64,000 nucleotides of DNA from Drosophila miranda. Taxonomy: Eukaryota; Arthropoda; Insecta; Diptera; Drosophilidae. Shown piece by piece: positions 25,001-34,799 of this stretch. Position 1 is the stretch's first letter. Every line of letters begins with the position of its first letter. The stretch lies in the NCBI RefSeq assembly GCF_003369915.1, contig NW_022881603.1, positions 22,689,515-22,753,514 on the forward strand, given 5' to 3'. The notes under the pieces are model-generated. The model saw nothing but the letters and a program-made list of their open reading frames with translations. It was not told the origin of the DNA and made no database searches. The position numbers and the translations under genes are program-made.

Positions 25001-27243
25001 AGGAATCCCCAAAGAGGATATTGTAACCGATGTAAAACTAGGAGAGACACTAGAGCACTACAGCGTGAAAACTCTGGGTCTCATCAAATCTTCATGCAAC
25101 AACTTTGGGAGCTCAAACTGGATTGGGATGACGAATTACCATTACAACACCAAACCGAATGGAAAGAATACCAGGACGACTTACAAACATTAAACAAAAT
25201 GCAAGTTCCCCGGCATATCTACGATGGTAAAATTCCAGTTACCCAAGAACTCAATACGTTTGTAGATGCATCAGAACGAGCATATGGCGCAGCTGTATAT
25301 GTACGCGCTACATACAAAAACAACCAAGTGTCAGTAAGACTGCTCTGTTCGAAATCACGTGTGGCGCCGACAGCCAAACAATCGCTACCACGGTTAGAAC
25401 TTTGTGCTGCAGTCCTCGGTGCCGAGCTCACAAACCGAGTCCGACAGGATCTGCACATGGACATTAACACGGTTTCAGGATGGTTTTGGAGTGATTCCAC
25501 CGTTGTGTTATCCTGGATAAACGCATCGTCATCAACATACCATACCTTTGTGGCAAATCGAATAGCCAAAATCCAGGCATTAACAAACCAGTCACAATGG
25601 CGTCACGTGTCATCGGCCAACAACGCAGCCGATGTCCTGTCGAGAGGAATCGCAGCAAGCAGACTGGCAGATCACAATCTGTGGTTATATGGACCATTAT
25701 TCCTGCACGGATCTCGAGACAACTGGACGAAGGCACCCAACATAGAACCCAGCAATCTTGAGAGAAAAGCTAAACATGTAAGCTTGCCAATCACACCTAG
25801 CGCACTTGGGGATGAATTATATACTAGCAGACATAGCAACTCGTTTCACAAACTGCAACGCATTGTGGCATATATGTTACGCTTCTGCTACAAAACCAAC
25901 AGAGCGAACACCACGACGCTCTGCGCAGAAGAACTGACTCACGCCCGCACTATAATCCTGCGAACCATACAACAAGTCGAGCTTACAGCAGAGTTAAAAC
26001 AGTTCCAACGCTATAAGACTGTGGATAGAAAGAGCTCGATCATATCGTTATCTCCCTTCCTAGGAGACGATGAGCTCATCCGAGTTGGTGGTAGACTTGA
26101 AGAAGCTCTACTTCCATACAACGCAAAACACCCAGTTTTGCTGCCTTACAATGACCCAATCGTCAAAATGATTTTGCGGGAGCTACATGAGGAGAACATG
26201 CATTGTGGTGCTCAAGCATTAAGGGCAATCGCAAGACAACAATATTGGATTATCAATGACAAGACAATGGCTAGAAGCATCATCCACAGCTGTGTTAGAT
26301 GCACCAAGGCTAGACCAAAGCTGATGCACCAGATCATGGGCAATCTCCCAGCACAACGAGTCACACAAGCACGACCGTTTCTTAATGCAGGCGTCGACTA
26401 CTGTGGACCAATCTCGATCCACCATAAGATCCGAGGCAAAAGACCAGATAAGGCATACATCGCCGTGTTCTGCTGCTTTTCACAAAGGCAGTACACCTGG
26501 AGCTGGTAAGCGACCTGACCACAGATGCATTCTTGGCCACCCTGCGTCGATTCTTAAGCAGACGTGGGAAGTGGCAAACTATTCATTGCGACAATGCAAC
26601 GAACTTTGTGGGTGCAAACAACCAGCTTAAAGAATTAGAAGACTCAATATTCAGCTCAAAGGCAAGTGCTCATTGCGAATCATTGCGACATAAAACAAGT
26701 GGATTTTAAATTCATTCCTCCCAGGGCTCCATCGTTTGTCGGCCTCTGGGAAGCGGCGGTAAAATCAGCAAAAAAGCTGTTGGTAACAACCACCAACACA
26801 GCCTCATTGACATTTGAAGAACTAAACACAGTGATAATCGAAATTGAAGCAATTCTCAATTCTCGACCCATGTCCAATGTCAAATGATCCCACTGATACA
26901 ACAGCGCTCACCGCAGGACACTTCTTGATTGGTGAACCATTGACAACGCCTCCTGACGTCAATACTGATCATCAAGGAAGAACATTGGTCAAGCGCTGGG
27001 AATTGGTATCACGCCTAAAGCATTCATTCTGGAAACAATGGTCTACAGAATACCTCCAAGAATTGCAAGCTCGGCATAAATGGAAGACCGCTTCACCAAA
27101 CGTACCTGAAGGATTATTAGTTTTGGTTAAGGAAGACAACCTTCCTGTAATGAAGTGGCCAATGGGTCGCATCATTAAGACATATCCTGGACAGGACAAC
27201 CACGTACGAGTGGTTGACGTTAAGACAGCATCTGGCGTATACA
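22082..27243 (+). pseudogene. BEL gag-pol, frame-broken
   Basis: This should be one long polyprotein. It is split into open segments at 22082-22717, 22650-25193, 25094-26509, 26666-26887 and 26844-27248 in different frames. Visible parts: paired Cys-rich knuckles (CTFCKKASHW, CVNCFRTNHK), aspartic protease LLDSGSQINLIS, RT with FTADIEKMYRQV and the YVDD box, RNase H start VDASERAYGAA, integrase zinc finger (HCGAQALRAIA...CVRC), and integrase residues in GVDYCGP and IHCDNATNF. Breaks lie near 22690, 25085, 26490, 26680 and 26880. At the second break about 50-60 residues normally found between RT and RNase H in BEL elements seem to be deleted (inferred from family knowledge). The same lesions are in the right copy. 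It cannot encode working enzymes. Confidence 0.85.
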
Positions 27244-27501
27244 TGTAGGAAACGAAGGAAAGAGAGAGACACGAAGCGGTCGTGTTTTCGTCGTGTCGTC
27301 GGGATAGAGCAGTAATCGGCACTGAGAGAGCCGATAGCAAGAGAGAGATCAGTCAGTTGTCAGTTCAGCCACGCATCAGACGTACACGCATATAATTAGT
27401 CACAAACATACTTGTAAAACTTGGCGCTGTTATAATTTTAAGTACAACATACTTATCAAATAAATGTTACTCGTTGCCATCAAGCAACTTAAACTACTAC
27501 A
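27244..27501 (+). repeat. Gypsy 5' LTR
   Basis: 258 bp with TG...CA ends and an AATAAA signal near 27459-27464. Compared with the 3' LTR it has GGCACTG for GGCTCTG and lacks one AG in a GA run. A tRNA-Pro-like primer site starts within 5 bp. Confidence 0.9.
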
Positions 27502-27710
27502 AATTTGGGGCTCGTCCGAAAATAAGCCCAAGACAACAACATTTGCAAGTGAGATTTGTGCGTGTATTTGGAAATTTTGGCGAACACGAGACTGGTGACA
27601 CAAGAGATCGGTCGCGGTGCGAAATTGAATTGCAGTCTGGCCTATAAGTGCGAGAGAGACACTTGTCGAAGAAGGCGCATTAGTGTGAGCAGACATTCAA
27701 GAGAGCTGAA

Positions 27711-28318
27711 GCGACAAAACGACGGCAGACGGCAGCAAACACAGCAAGAATCAAAACCTTCGTTGTTGTTGTTGTGCATTGCGTCTGAGAGGCTAGAGCT
27801 ACAAGGAGACAAGCGGCACAGAGACGACAATCTGAGCGCGTTCGTTCCAAAGAGAGCAGAAGCGACAAAACGACGGCAGACGGCAGCAAACAAAGCAAGA
27901 ATCAAAACCTTCGTTGTTGTTGTTGTTGTGCATTGCGTCTGAGAGGCTAGAGCTACAAGGAGACAAGCGGCACAGAGACGACAATCTGAGCGCGTTCGTT
28001 CCAAAGAGAGCAGAAGCGACAAAACGACGGCAGACGGCAGCAAACACAGCAAGAATCAAAACCTTCGTTGTTGTTGTTGTGCATTGCGTCTGAGAGGCTA
28101 GAGCTACAAGGAGACAAGCGGCACAGAGACGACAATCTGAGTGCGTTCGTTCCAAAGGAAGCAGAAGCGACAAAACGACGGCAGCAAACAGCAAGAATCA
28201 AAGAACATTGATTGTTGTTGTGTTGCACTGCGTCGGACGGAGACTACAACTACAAGAAGAGACAAGCAGCAAGGAGACGACCATTTTGTAACAGCAGAAG
28301 CAGCGACGATTCGGGAAG
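27711..28318 (+). repeat. 151-154 bp tandem repeats in the gypsy leader
   Basis: Repeats begin at about 27711, 27862, 28016 and 28167 with the motif GCGACAAAACGACGGCAG, giving spacings of 151, 154 and 151 bp. The fourth is degenerate. Each contains a variable (TTG)n tract and a short GAGAGGCTAGAGCTACAAGG block. They lie between the primer site and the gag start, where packaging or translation-control signals are usually found. The repeats have spurious ORFs on both strands. Confidence 0.88.
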
Positions 28319-28666
28319 CGACAACGAGTTAACGGCGAACAGCGAGAGCAAGGCAAGGCAACAAAGAGAGGAGGCAACAGCGACATCGACAGGCAAGCGA
28401 GATCTGGATGTGGTGGTGTGTGTGCGTCAAATTTGGAGTCTGGAAAGTTCTGCGCAGAAGCGAGAGTTAACAAGGGTAAGCCCATAGTAAGGTGAGCGTT
28501 AACAGAGAAGCGATCGTTAACAGTGACGACTTTAAAGGCGTTTTCGGAGTCGATGTTAACTGGAAAATTGTTAACAGGCCAGCAGTAATAAGGTTGTTTA
28601 AGTTGATTTAATTACATTTTCTTAGATATAAGCTAATATCAATTATTTTGTATTTAAATCGTCACG

Positions 28667-29857
28667 ATGCAAGTTGAAGAGATAATGACACTGAGAGTCG
28701 CAGATTTGCGAGAGAAGTTAAGAGAGCTTGCGTTGCAGACGACGGGACGAAAGCGCGATTTGCAAGATAGACTATTAATACATCACGGCTTTCCAGTTGA
28801 GGATGAAGAAGAGTCAGAGAATGAGTCCGTAGTAACAGCAGTGGATGATACCGTAGCAGTTCAACCAGGTACGCGACAGGCAGAGTATAAATCTTGGTTT
28901 ACGCTAAAAGACGTGAAAGGTAGTGTGTCACAATTTTCTGGTTCTAATAACCCCGACATCAATCAATGGATAGAGGAATTAGAAGAATGCGCAGCTATTG
29001 TTCAATGGAGTCAATTACAATTATTCATTTATGCCAAGAAGTTGTTAGTTGGTGCACCAAAATCTTTCGCTCGTAGTTTGCGTGATATTCGTTACTGGAA
29101 TTCGTTGCAGGCAGCTCTGTTGGATGAGTTTAGTGTTAAACTGTCGTCCGTAGAAGTACATAGAATGTTGCAAAAGCGCCAGCAGAAAAAAGGAGAGTCG
29201 TTGCATGAGTTTTTGTATGCGTTAATGGAGATAGCCAAGCCAATTAAACTAGATGATGAGAGTTTAATCGAATATTTTGTGGATGGTATACCAGACGCTA
29301 GGGCAAGTAAGGCAATGCTGTACCAAGCTAGAAACTTAAAGGAGCTTAAATTTCAGATCGATGTTTACCAGAAAGCTAGAGGCGGATCCAAGCCGATGAG
29401 TAAGAATTGGCCGCTGAGTAATAAAAGTGAGAGTTCGGTGAAAGGGTCGATGGCAGAGAATTTTAGGAAATGTTTTAAGTGTGGAGACAAATCGCATTTG
29501 AGGAAAGATTATCCCAAAAATGATTTTTGTTGTTTCAAATGTGGCCAACCAGGACACCGTGCTGCAAGCTGTAATGTCAAGGTCGAAACCAGACAAGAAA
29601 AGAGATCGAATACGAACATTATTCGAGATAAGGAAATCGTTGATAAGCCGTCAGGTATTTTCACTCCATCAGGTTTGGAATTAAAGGATATTAAGTACGC
29701 GAATTTGGTATTCCAAGGTTTGATTGATACTGGAGCAGATTTGTGTTTAATTCGCAGGAGGGTATTTTTGAAATTTGGACATCTTGAACTGATCGGCCAG
29801 GAGATATTTTTAACAGGTATTGGAGATAGTCAAGTTGTAACTTTTGGTAGCTTTTAG
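28667..29857 (+). CDS. Gag plus N-terminal part of protease (nested gypsy element)
   Basis: 396 codons. Residues about 6-38 (LRVADLREKLRELA...KRDLQDRLL) resemble a SAP motif, a helix-turn-helix DNA/RNA-binding fold that is unusual at the start of a Gag. An acidic linker and a helical capsid-like region follow. The nucleocapsid has two CCHC knuckles: the second is canonical (CFKCGQPGHRAASC), while the first has Tyr instead of the last Cys (CFKCGDKSHLRKDY). The protease motif LIDTGADLCLI is near residue 355. The frame closes with TAG at 29855-29857, but the codons that continue are clearly the rest of the protease. No methionine is needed downstream. The ATG at 28667 is the first good one after the repeat leader. 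Confidence 0.85.
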   Translation: MQVEEIMTLRVADLREKLRELALQTTGRKRDLQDRLLIHHGFPVEDEEESENESVVTAVDDTVAVQPGTRQAEYKSWFTLKDVKGSVSQFSGSNNPDINQWIEELEECAAIVQWSQLQLFIYAKKLLVGAPKSFARSLRDIRYWNSLQAALLDEFSVKLSSVEVHRMLQKRQQKKGESLHEFLYALMEIAKPIKLDDESLIEYFVDGIPDARASKAMLYQARNLKELKFQIDVYQKARGGSKPMSKNWPLSNKSESSVKGSMAENFRKCFKCGDKSHLRKDYPKNDFCCFKCGQPGHRAASCNVKVETRQEKRSNTNIIRDKEIVDKPSGIFTPSGLELKDIKYANLVFQGLIDTGADLCLIRRRVFLKFGHLELIGQEIFLTGIGDSQVVTFGSF

Positions 29858-29863
29858 ATACCA

Positions 29864-32821
29864 GTGAAAATCGATGAGATTGAAATGGAGGTAGAATTTC
29901 ATGTCATTCCAGACGAGGATATTGGTTTTGAAGCCATTTTAGGAAGGACTATTCTGGATCATGTGGACATGCAAGTTTCTAAGACAGGAACAAGATTTGT
30001 TCGTAGAGTTTGTGGTGAGGATAAAGATAAGAAACTTGATCAGGTAGCATCGTCCTCATGCGTGGAATTGTTTAATGAATATAAAGGCATTTGCATGTCA
30101 AGTATTGACGAAGTTGAGAAGGAGTTTTCAATTGATGTTGGTCATCTCAGTGAAGCACATGCTAGAGAGGTTAGGGGTATGGTAGGAAAGTACCAACATC
30201 AGAGAAATGTAGATGCGCCGATAAAAATGAAAATTGTATTAGTGGATGAGATACCAGTTTTCCAGCATCCGAGACGATTACCGTTGTGTGAACAGGAAAT
30301 CGTGGACAAGCAAGTGGAAGAGTGGCTGGCTCAGAAGATTATAAAGCCAAGTACATCGGAGTATGCATCACCAGTAGTGTTGGTACCCAAAAAGAACGGT
30401 AGCAAGAGACAATGCTGTGATTACCGAAAGCTGAATGAGAAAATAGTTTGCGATAACTTTCCAATGTCACATATGGATACAGTGTTGGAGAAACTGCAGG
30501 GTGCAAAGTATTTCACCACGTTGTATTTAATGAATGGTTTTTTCCATGTGCCTGTAGAAGTCGAGTCTCAAAAATATACGTCTTCTGTCACTCAGAATGG
30601 TCAGTTCGAATTTTTATATGTACCATTTGGAATTTCGAATTCTCCAGCGGTGTTTACCAGATTTATAATGGCTGTGTTGAGAGATTTGGTAAAGAATAAT
30701 GAAGCAGCAGTCTATATGGATGACGTTATTATTTGTAGTCAAGATGTAGAAGAGAGTTTGTTAAAGTTGAGAAAAGTACTGAAGATAGCGGAAATGAATA
30801 GGCTACGTATAAATTGGAGAAAGTGTCAGCTGTTACGACAAAAGGTTAATTTTCTGGGGTATATAATAGAAAAGAATACGATAAGACCAAGTGATGAGAA
30901 GACGAGGGCAGTCGAAAAGTTCCCAGTGCCAGTTGATAAAAAAGCAGTGCAGCGTTTCATAGGATTGACCTCTTATTTCCGAAAGTTTATTGAGGTTTAT
31001 GCTGTTATTGCAAAACCATTGACAGATCTGCTGCGGAAGCATGTTAAATTTGAATTTAAGGAGATACATCAGGTTGCGTTTGAACAACTAAAGGTAGCAT
31101 TGATTAGTAGACCTGTTTTAGAAATGTACAACCCGAAGTTGGAGACAGAAATCCATACTGATGCATCAAAATGGGGGTATGGAGCCGTGTTACTGCAAAA
31201 GAGTTTGGAAGACAGCCAATTCCATCCAGTTCAATATATGAGCCGTAGGACTAAGCCATGTGAAGAGAAATATCCTGCTTATGACCTTGAGGTTCTGGCA
31301 ATTATCGAAGCTTTAGCGAAATGGCGTGTATACGTTTTGGGTATAAAGTTCAAAATTGTCACAGATTGTAATGCATTGACAATGACGATCAAAAAGAAAG
31401 ACGTTCCTTTGAGAGTAGCACGTTGGGCCATGTACCTACAAGATTTTAATTATGTTATAGAACATCGCTCAGGAACGAAGCTGAGGCACGTTGACGCGTT
31501 GAGTCGTGTATCTTGTTTTATGGTGACCGAAAGTATAGCTCATCGTTTGAAAGAAGCTCAGCTAACCGACGATTGGGTTAAGGCTGTTAAAAGTATTGTG
31601 GAGGACAAGGAATATGAGGATTATTATATTCAGAATCAGATTTTGTTTAAGGATCCGGATAAGGAGCTTATCGTAGTACCAGCTCAGTTGGAAAATGAGA
31701 TTATATCAATAGCACATAAGCAAGGACATTTTTCAGTTAAAAAGACACAAGATATCATTGAAAAGTCGTATTATATTCCGAAGTTAAAAGACAAAGTATG
31801 GCGCGTAATAAATAGTTGTGTCGAGTGTATCATTGTCAATGAAAAGACAGGAAAACGTGAGGGTTATTTGCAACCAATAGACAAGGGTGATAGGCCGTTA
31901 CAAACGTATCACATTGATCACGTTGGACCAATGGAAATGACTAAAAAACAGTACAATTATATACTGGTTGTCGTTGATGGATTTTCTAAGTTTGTTTGGT
32001 TATATTCTACACGTAGTACAGGTGTTGAAGAGGTCGTTAAGTGTTTGGAAATTCAGGGGACTAGTTTTGGTAATCCGAACAGAATAGTGACGGATAGGGG
32101 TGCAGCGTTTATGTCCAATTTGTTTCGTGAATATTGTGAGAGAGAGAAAATACAGCATTTAATGATTGCCACAGGCGTTCCACGTGGGAATGGTCAAGTC
32201 GAAAGGATGCACAAGATAGTGGTGCCTATGTTGTCGAAATTGTGTCAGGGTAATTCCGGTAGTTGGAATAAGCATCTAGGAAAAGAACAGCAAATGATCA
32301 ACAGTGTTGAGCCGCGAAGACCACAGGTAACACCTTTCAAGATATTGACTGGGCTAGACATGCGTATAGGAATGGATCCAAAAATAAAAGAAATATTGGA
32401 AGAATCACTTATCGAAGAGTTGAACAAGGACCGCGAAAAAATTAGAAAGGAAGTAGTTGAAAACATTGCACGGTTACAGCAGGAAAACAAGAAGAGTTTT
32501 GACTTAAAAAGGAAACTAGATAGACAGTATGAGGTTAATGAGCTAGTAGCTGTCAAGCGTACTCAGTATGGTACTGGATTAAAGCTAAAAGGAAAGGATC
32601 TAGGGCCGTATAAGGTGGTTAGGGTAAAGAATCATAGAAGGTACGAAGTCGAGAAGATTGGGGATACTGAGGGTCCCTATAAGACCTCTACAGTTTCAGA
32701 ATATATGAAACCTTGGCTAGACCCATCCGAGGCGAATGGTCCGTCAGGACAGCCGAATGTAGGAAACGAAGGAAAGAGAGAGACACGAAGCGGTCGTGTT
32801 TTCGTCGTGTCGTCGGGATAG
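29864..32821 (+). CDS. Pol: rest of protease, RT, RNase H, integrase (nested gypsy)
   Basis: This is in the same frame as gag, separated only by the TAG at 29855. It starts inside the protease (FEAILGRTILD, near residue 30), followed by RT (LVPKKNGSKRQCCDYRKLN, YMDDVII), RNase H (IHTDASKWGYGAVL) and integrase with its HHCC finger (HKQGHFSVKK...CVEC) and D, D, E residues in YHIDHVGP, VTDRGAAF and GNGQVERMH. The C-terminus runs into the 3' LTR and stops at 32821. All catalytic motifs look intact; DLKSG is replaced by LYLMNGFF in the RT palm, so Asp is changed to Tyr at a position that is usually catalytic (FTTLYLMNGF). That alone could inactivate this copy. Confidence 0.85.
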   Translation: MKIDEIEMEVEFHVIPDEDIGFEAILGRTILDHVDMQVSKTGTRFVRRVCGEDKDKKLDQVASSSCVELFNEYKGICMSSIDEVEKEFSIDVGHLSEAHAREVRGMVGKYQHQRNVDAPIKMKIVLVDEIPVFQHPRRLPLCEQEIVDKQVEEWLAQKIIKPSTSEYASPVVLVPKKNGSKRQCCDYRKLNEKIVCDNFPMSHMDTVLEKLQGAKYFTTLYLMNGFFHVPVEVESQKYTSSVTQNGQFEFLYVPFGISNSPAVFTRFIMAVLRDLVKNNEAAVYMDDVIICSQDVEESLLKLRKVLKIAEMNRLRINWRKCQLLRQKVNFLGYIIEKNTIRPSDEKTRAVEKFPVPVDKKAVQRFIGLTSYFRKFIEVYAVIAKPLTDLLRKHVKFEFKEIHQVAFEQLKVALISRPVLEMYNPKLETEIHTDASKWGYGAVLLQKSLEDSQFHPVQYMSRRTKPCEEKYPAYDLEVLAIIEALAKWRVYVLGIKFKIVTDCNALTMTIKKKDVPLRVARWAMYLQDFNYVIEHRSGTKLRHVDALSRVSCFMVTESIAHRLKEAQLTDDWVKAVKSIVEDKEYEDYYIQNQILFKDPDKELIVVPAQLENEIISIAHKQGHFSVKKTQDIIEKSYYIPKLKDKVWRVINSCVECIIVNEKTGKREGYLQPIDKGDRPLQTYHIDHVGPMEMTKKQYNYILVVVDGFSKFVWLYSTRSTGVEEVVKCLEIQGTSFGNPNRIVTDRGAAFMSNLFREYCEREKIQHLMIATGVPRGNGQVERMHKIVVPMLSKLCQGNSGSWNKHLGKEQQMINSVEPRRPQVTPFKILTGLDMRIGMDPKIKEILEESLIEELNKDREKIRKEVVENIARLQQENKKSFDLKRKLDRQYEVNELVAVKRTQYGTGLKLKGKDLGPYKVVRVKNHRRYEVEKIGDTEGPYKTSTVSEYMKPWLDPSEANGPSGQPNVGNEGKRETRSGRVFVVSSG

Positions 32822-33017
32822 AGCAGTAATCGGCTCTGAGAGAGCCGATAGCAAGAGAGAGAGATCAGTCAGTTGTCAGTTCAGCCACGCATCAGACGTA
32901 CACGCATATAATTAGTCACAAACATACTTGTAAAACTTGGAGCTGTTATAATTTTAAGTCCAAGATACTTATCAAATAAATGTTACTCGTTGCCATCAAG
33001 CAACTTAAACTACTACA
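32758..33017 (+). repeat. Gypsy 3' LTR
   Basis: 260 bp. It differs from the 5' LTR at GGCTCTG, an additional AG, GGAGCTG and GTCCAAG. It is followed by TACA and then by sequence unrelated to BEL. Confidence 0.9.
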
Positions 33018-33067
33018 TACATATAGATCCGATATCACAGTGATATACGTTTTTAAATCTCTTGTAG
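33018..33067 (+). other. Probable P450 intron remnant beside the gypsy element
   Basis: This short AT-rich stretch ends in CTCTTGTAG, a plausible 3' splice site directly before the first P450 codons. The gypsy element may therefore sit in, or have recombined at, an intron upstream of the P450 fragment. Confidence 0.4.
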
Positions 33068-34647
33068 CGTTGGCAGACCACAGCAGCTGTAGCAGAGCCC
33101 AGAAATGATGCAGAGTGGCTACAAGCTCGTCCCTTTGATCAGATTCCTAGTACAACTTTTCTGTCTACTGTTCGGAATTTTATGCCTGGAGGAAATCGGC
33201 CTGGCAGCGATACTCTTCGCTATCATCGGAAGACTCATAGAAAGGATTTATTCCAGGGAGTGGAGGGAGCTTTACCCACACCAGGAAAAACCTGGAGCGA
33301 CTTTCGATCGGCTGTAAATCTTGTCCTAATGCAGCCGAAGACCGTGCGGCTTTACTATAAGAAGATGTCCCAAGTGAACCAGGAGTTTGTGCAACGGTGC
33401 GTATGACTAATAATAAATCACTGTTTACGCTCAAGTATTTTCTCCCCCCTTCACAGTATTAAAGCACTCCGTGATATCGATACCCAGGAAGCTCCAGATG
33501 ATTTCTTAAACGTTATAAATCGGTGGACCCTCGAGTCAGTCTCTGTGGTGGCTCTGGACAAGCAGTTGGGACTGCTCAAAGAGTCGGGCGATAACGACCA
33601 GGCTGTGTTACTTTTCAAGTACCTGGACGATTTTTTTGAATTAACAGCCGATCTGGAGATGAAGCCCTCCATCTGGCGTTACGTTAAAACACCCAAGCTA
33701 ATGAAGCTAATGAAGTCCCTAGATGGCGTTCAAGAAATAACTTCAGCGTATGTAGACGAAGCTATAGAGCGTCTAGAGAAAGAGGCCAAGGAGGGTGTTG
33801 TCCGCCCTGAGAGCGAGCAGAGTGTACTGGAAAAGCTGCTCAAGATCGACAAAAAGGTGGCGACGGTTATGGCCATGGACATGCTAATGGCCGGAGTGGA
33901 TACCGTACGTAGTCTGTTGTTCTCATACTTACCCTTATCTCATACATCCTTTTTTTACAGACCTCAAGTACCTTTACAGCGGCCTTGCTGTGCCTTTCCA
34001 AGAATCCGGAGAAGCAGGCCGTACTCCGAGAAGAGGTGATGAAGGTTCTACCCGAGAAGGACTCCGAATTCACTGAGGCATCGATGAAGAACGTTCCCTA
34101 TCTACGTGCCTGCATCAAAGAGTCACAACGGATCTATCCTTTGGTCATCGGCAATGGCCGATTTCTCAATCGGGACAGCGTTTTGAGCGGATACCAAGTG
34201 CCAGCTGGTACCTGTGTGTCGATGGTTCCCCTGAGCTTGCTATCAAGCGAGGAGCACTTCCCCAAGGCTGCTGAGTTCCTGCCAGAACGTTGGATTCGTA
34301 ACGCCACAGACTCCAACGGGCAATGCCCGGCAAATGACTTGAAGCTGAAGAATCCGTTTGTGTTCTTGCCCTTCGGATTTGGACCCCGGATGTGCGTTGG
34401 AAAGCGCATCGTGGACATGGAGCTCGAGCTGGGCATCGCTCGACTCATTCGGAACTTTAGCATCGAGTTCAATCATCCCACGGAGAACGCTTTCCGCTCC
34501 ACCCTGATCAATTTGCCCAACAGTAAACACATTTCTCATCCTAAATTATCTTTACAACTGGAAAACCTTGAAGGAACTTATTTGCAATATAAAGTAGGTG
34601 TTTTTTTGGCCGCACGTCAATCAGAATCAACTTGTTTTGTGCTTTGA
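33068..34647 (+). pseudogene. Cytochrome P450, CYP12-like, truncated and internally deleted
   Basis: Three exons: 33068-33396, 33457-33904 and 33961 to about 34527, with canonical GT-AG introns in phase. Motifs: I-helix MAGVDTTSS, K-helix KESQR, PERW, and heme loop [13 protein letters not shown] with the Cys ligand. Wording such as [12 protein letters not shown] and [11 protein letters not shown] fits the CYP12 family of insect mitochondrial P450s, which act with adrenodoxin-type electron donors; CYP12 members are linked to xenobiotic metabolism. The N-terminus is missing, with no start codon and an in-frame TAG just upstream. FMPGG is joined directly to [10 protein letters not shown], where about 60-70 residues are expected. 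The last residues after INLPN look unrelated. The family call is from recall; the subfamily is not determined. Confidence 0.8.
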
Positions 34648-34799
34648 GGCATGAGGCAAATCAAGCACACAAAATTTTCATTGTGCAATTTGTGCCAACA
34701 CGAGAGGCGTCACTTATCTGTGCGGAGGCATTTTCCTTGAGCAACACATTGTGCAATCGAAATCCTGCACACATCACATAAATTCCTTCCATTCGCGAA

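Larger units (their letters stand above)
21139..27243 (+). mobile_element. BEL/Pao LTR retrotransposon, left copy, 3' part missing
   Basis: The 530-bp 5' LTR (21139-21668) starts TGTTCAG and ends ATTAACA. It is followed at once by a primer-binding-site-like TGGTGACCCCGACC. The internal region has BEL-type gag-pol in the order gag, zinc-knuckle region, aspartic protease, reverse transcriptase, RNase H and integrase. The element ends abruptly at 27243, where a gypsy LTR begins. The env-like region and 3' LTR seen in the right copy are absent here. The LTR has AATAAA-type signals and a CA-rich 3' end. Confidence 0.9.
20406..27501. repeat. Segmental duplication, left copy
   Basis: This block starts inside the intron next to the array edge. 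It contains the exon 6 remnant, 250 bp of unrelated host sequence, the 5' part of a BEL element and a gypsy LTR. It matches 36826-43973 almost base for base at an offset near 16429. I noticed only a handful of substitutions in about 7 kb (for example near 21987, 22867 and 23553), plus the 10-bp deletion near 20827. Low divergence across transposon and host sequence together means duplication of a chromosomal block, not two transpositions. Confidence 0.9.
27244..33017 (+). mobile_element. Gypsy-superfamily LTR retrotransposon nested in BEL, near-complete
   Basis: LTRs at 27244-27501 (258 bp) and 32758-33017 (260 bp) run TGTAGGAAACG...CTACTACA. They differ at four substitutions and one 2-bp indel. 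TACA flanks both ends (27240-27243 and 33018-33021). A primer-site-like GGGGCTCGTCCG lies 4 bp inside, resembling the tRNA-Pro type. The internal part has a long repeat-rich leader, then gag-pro-pol in one frame with a single TAG, and no env. The order RT, RNase H, integrase is that of the gypsy (Metaviridae) superfamily. The left flank is BEL sequence and the right flank is not, so the element as seen is probably a recombinant. Close to complete and possibly recently active. Confidence 0.88.

Noticed and set aside
27556..28487. ORFs on both strands in the gypsy leader
   Set aside because: They follow the 151-154 bp tandem repeat, read through it in several frames and have no domain.
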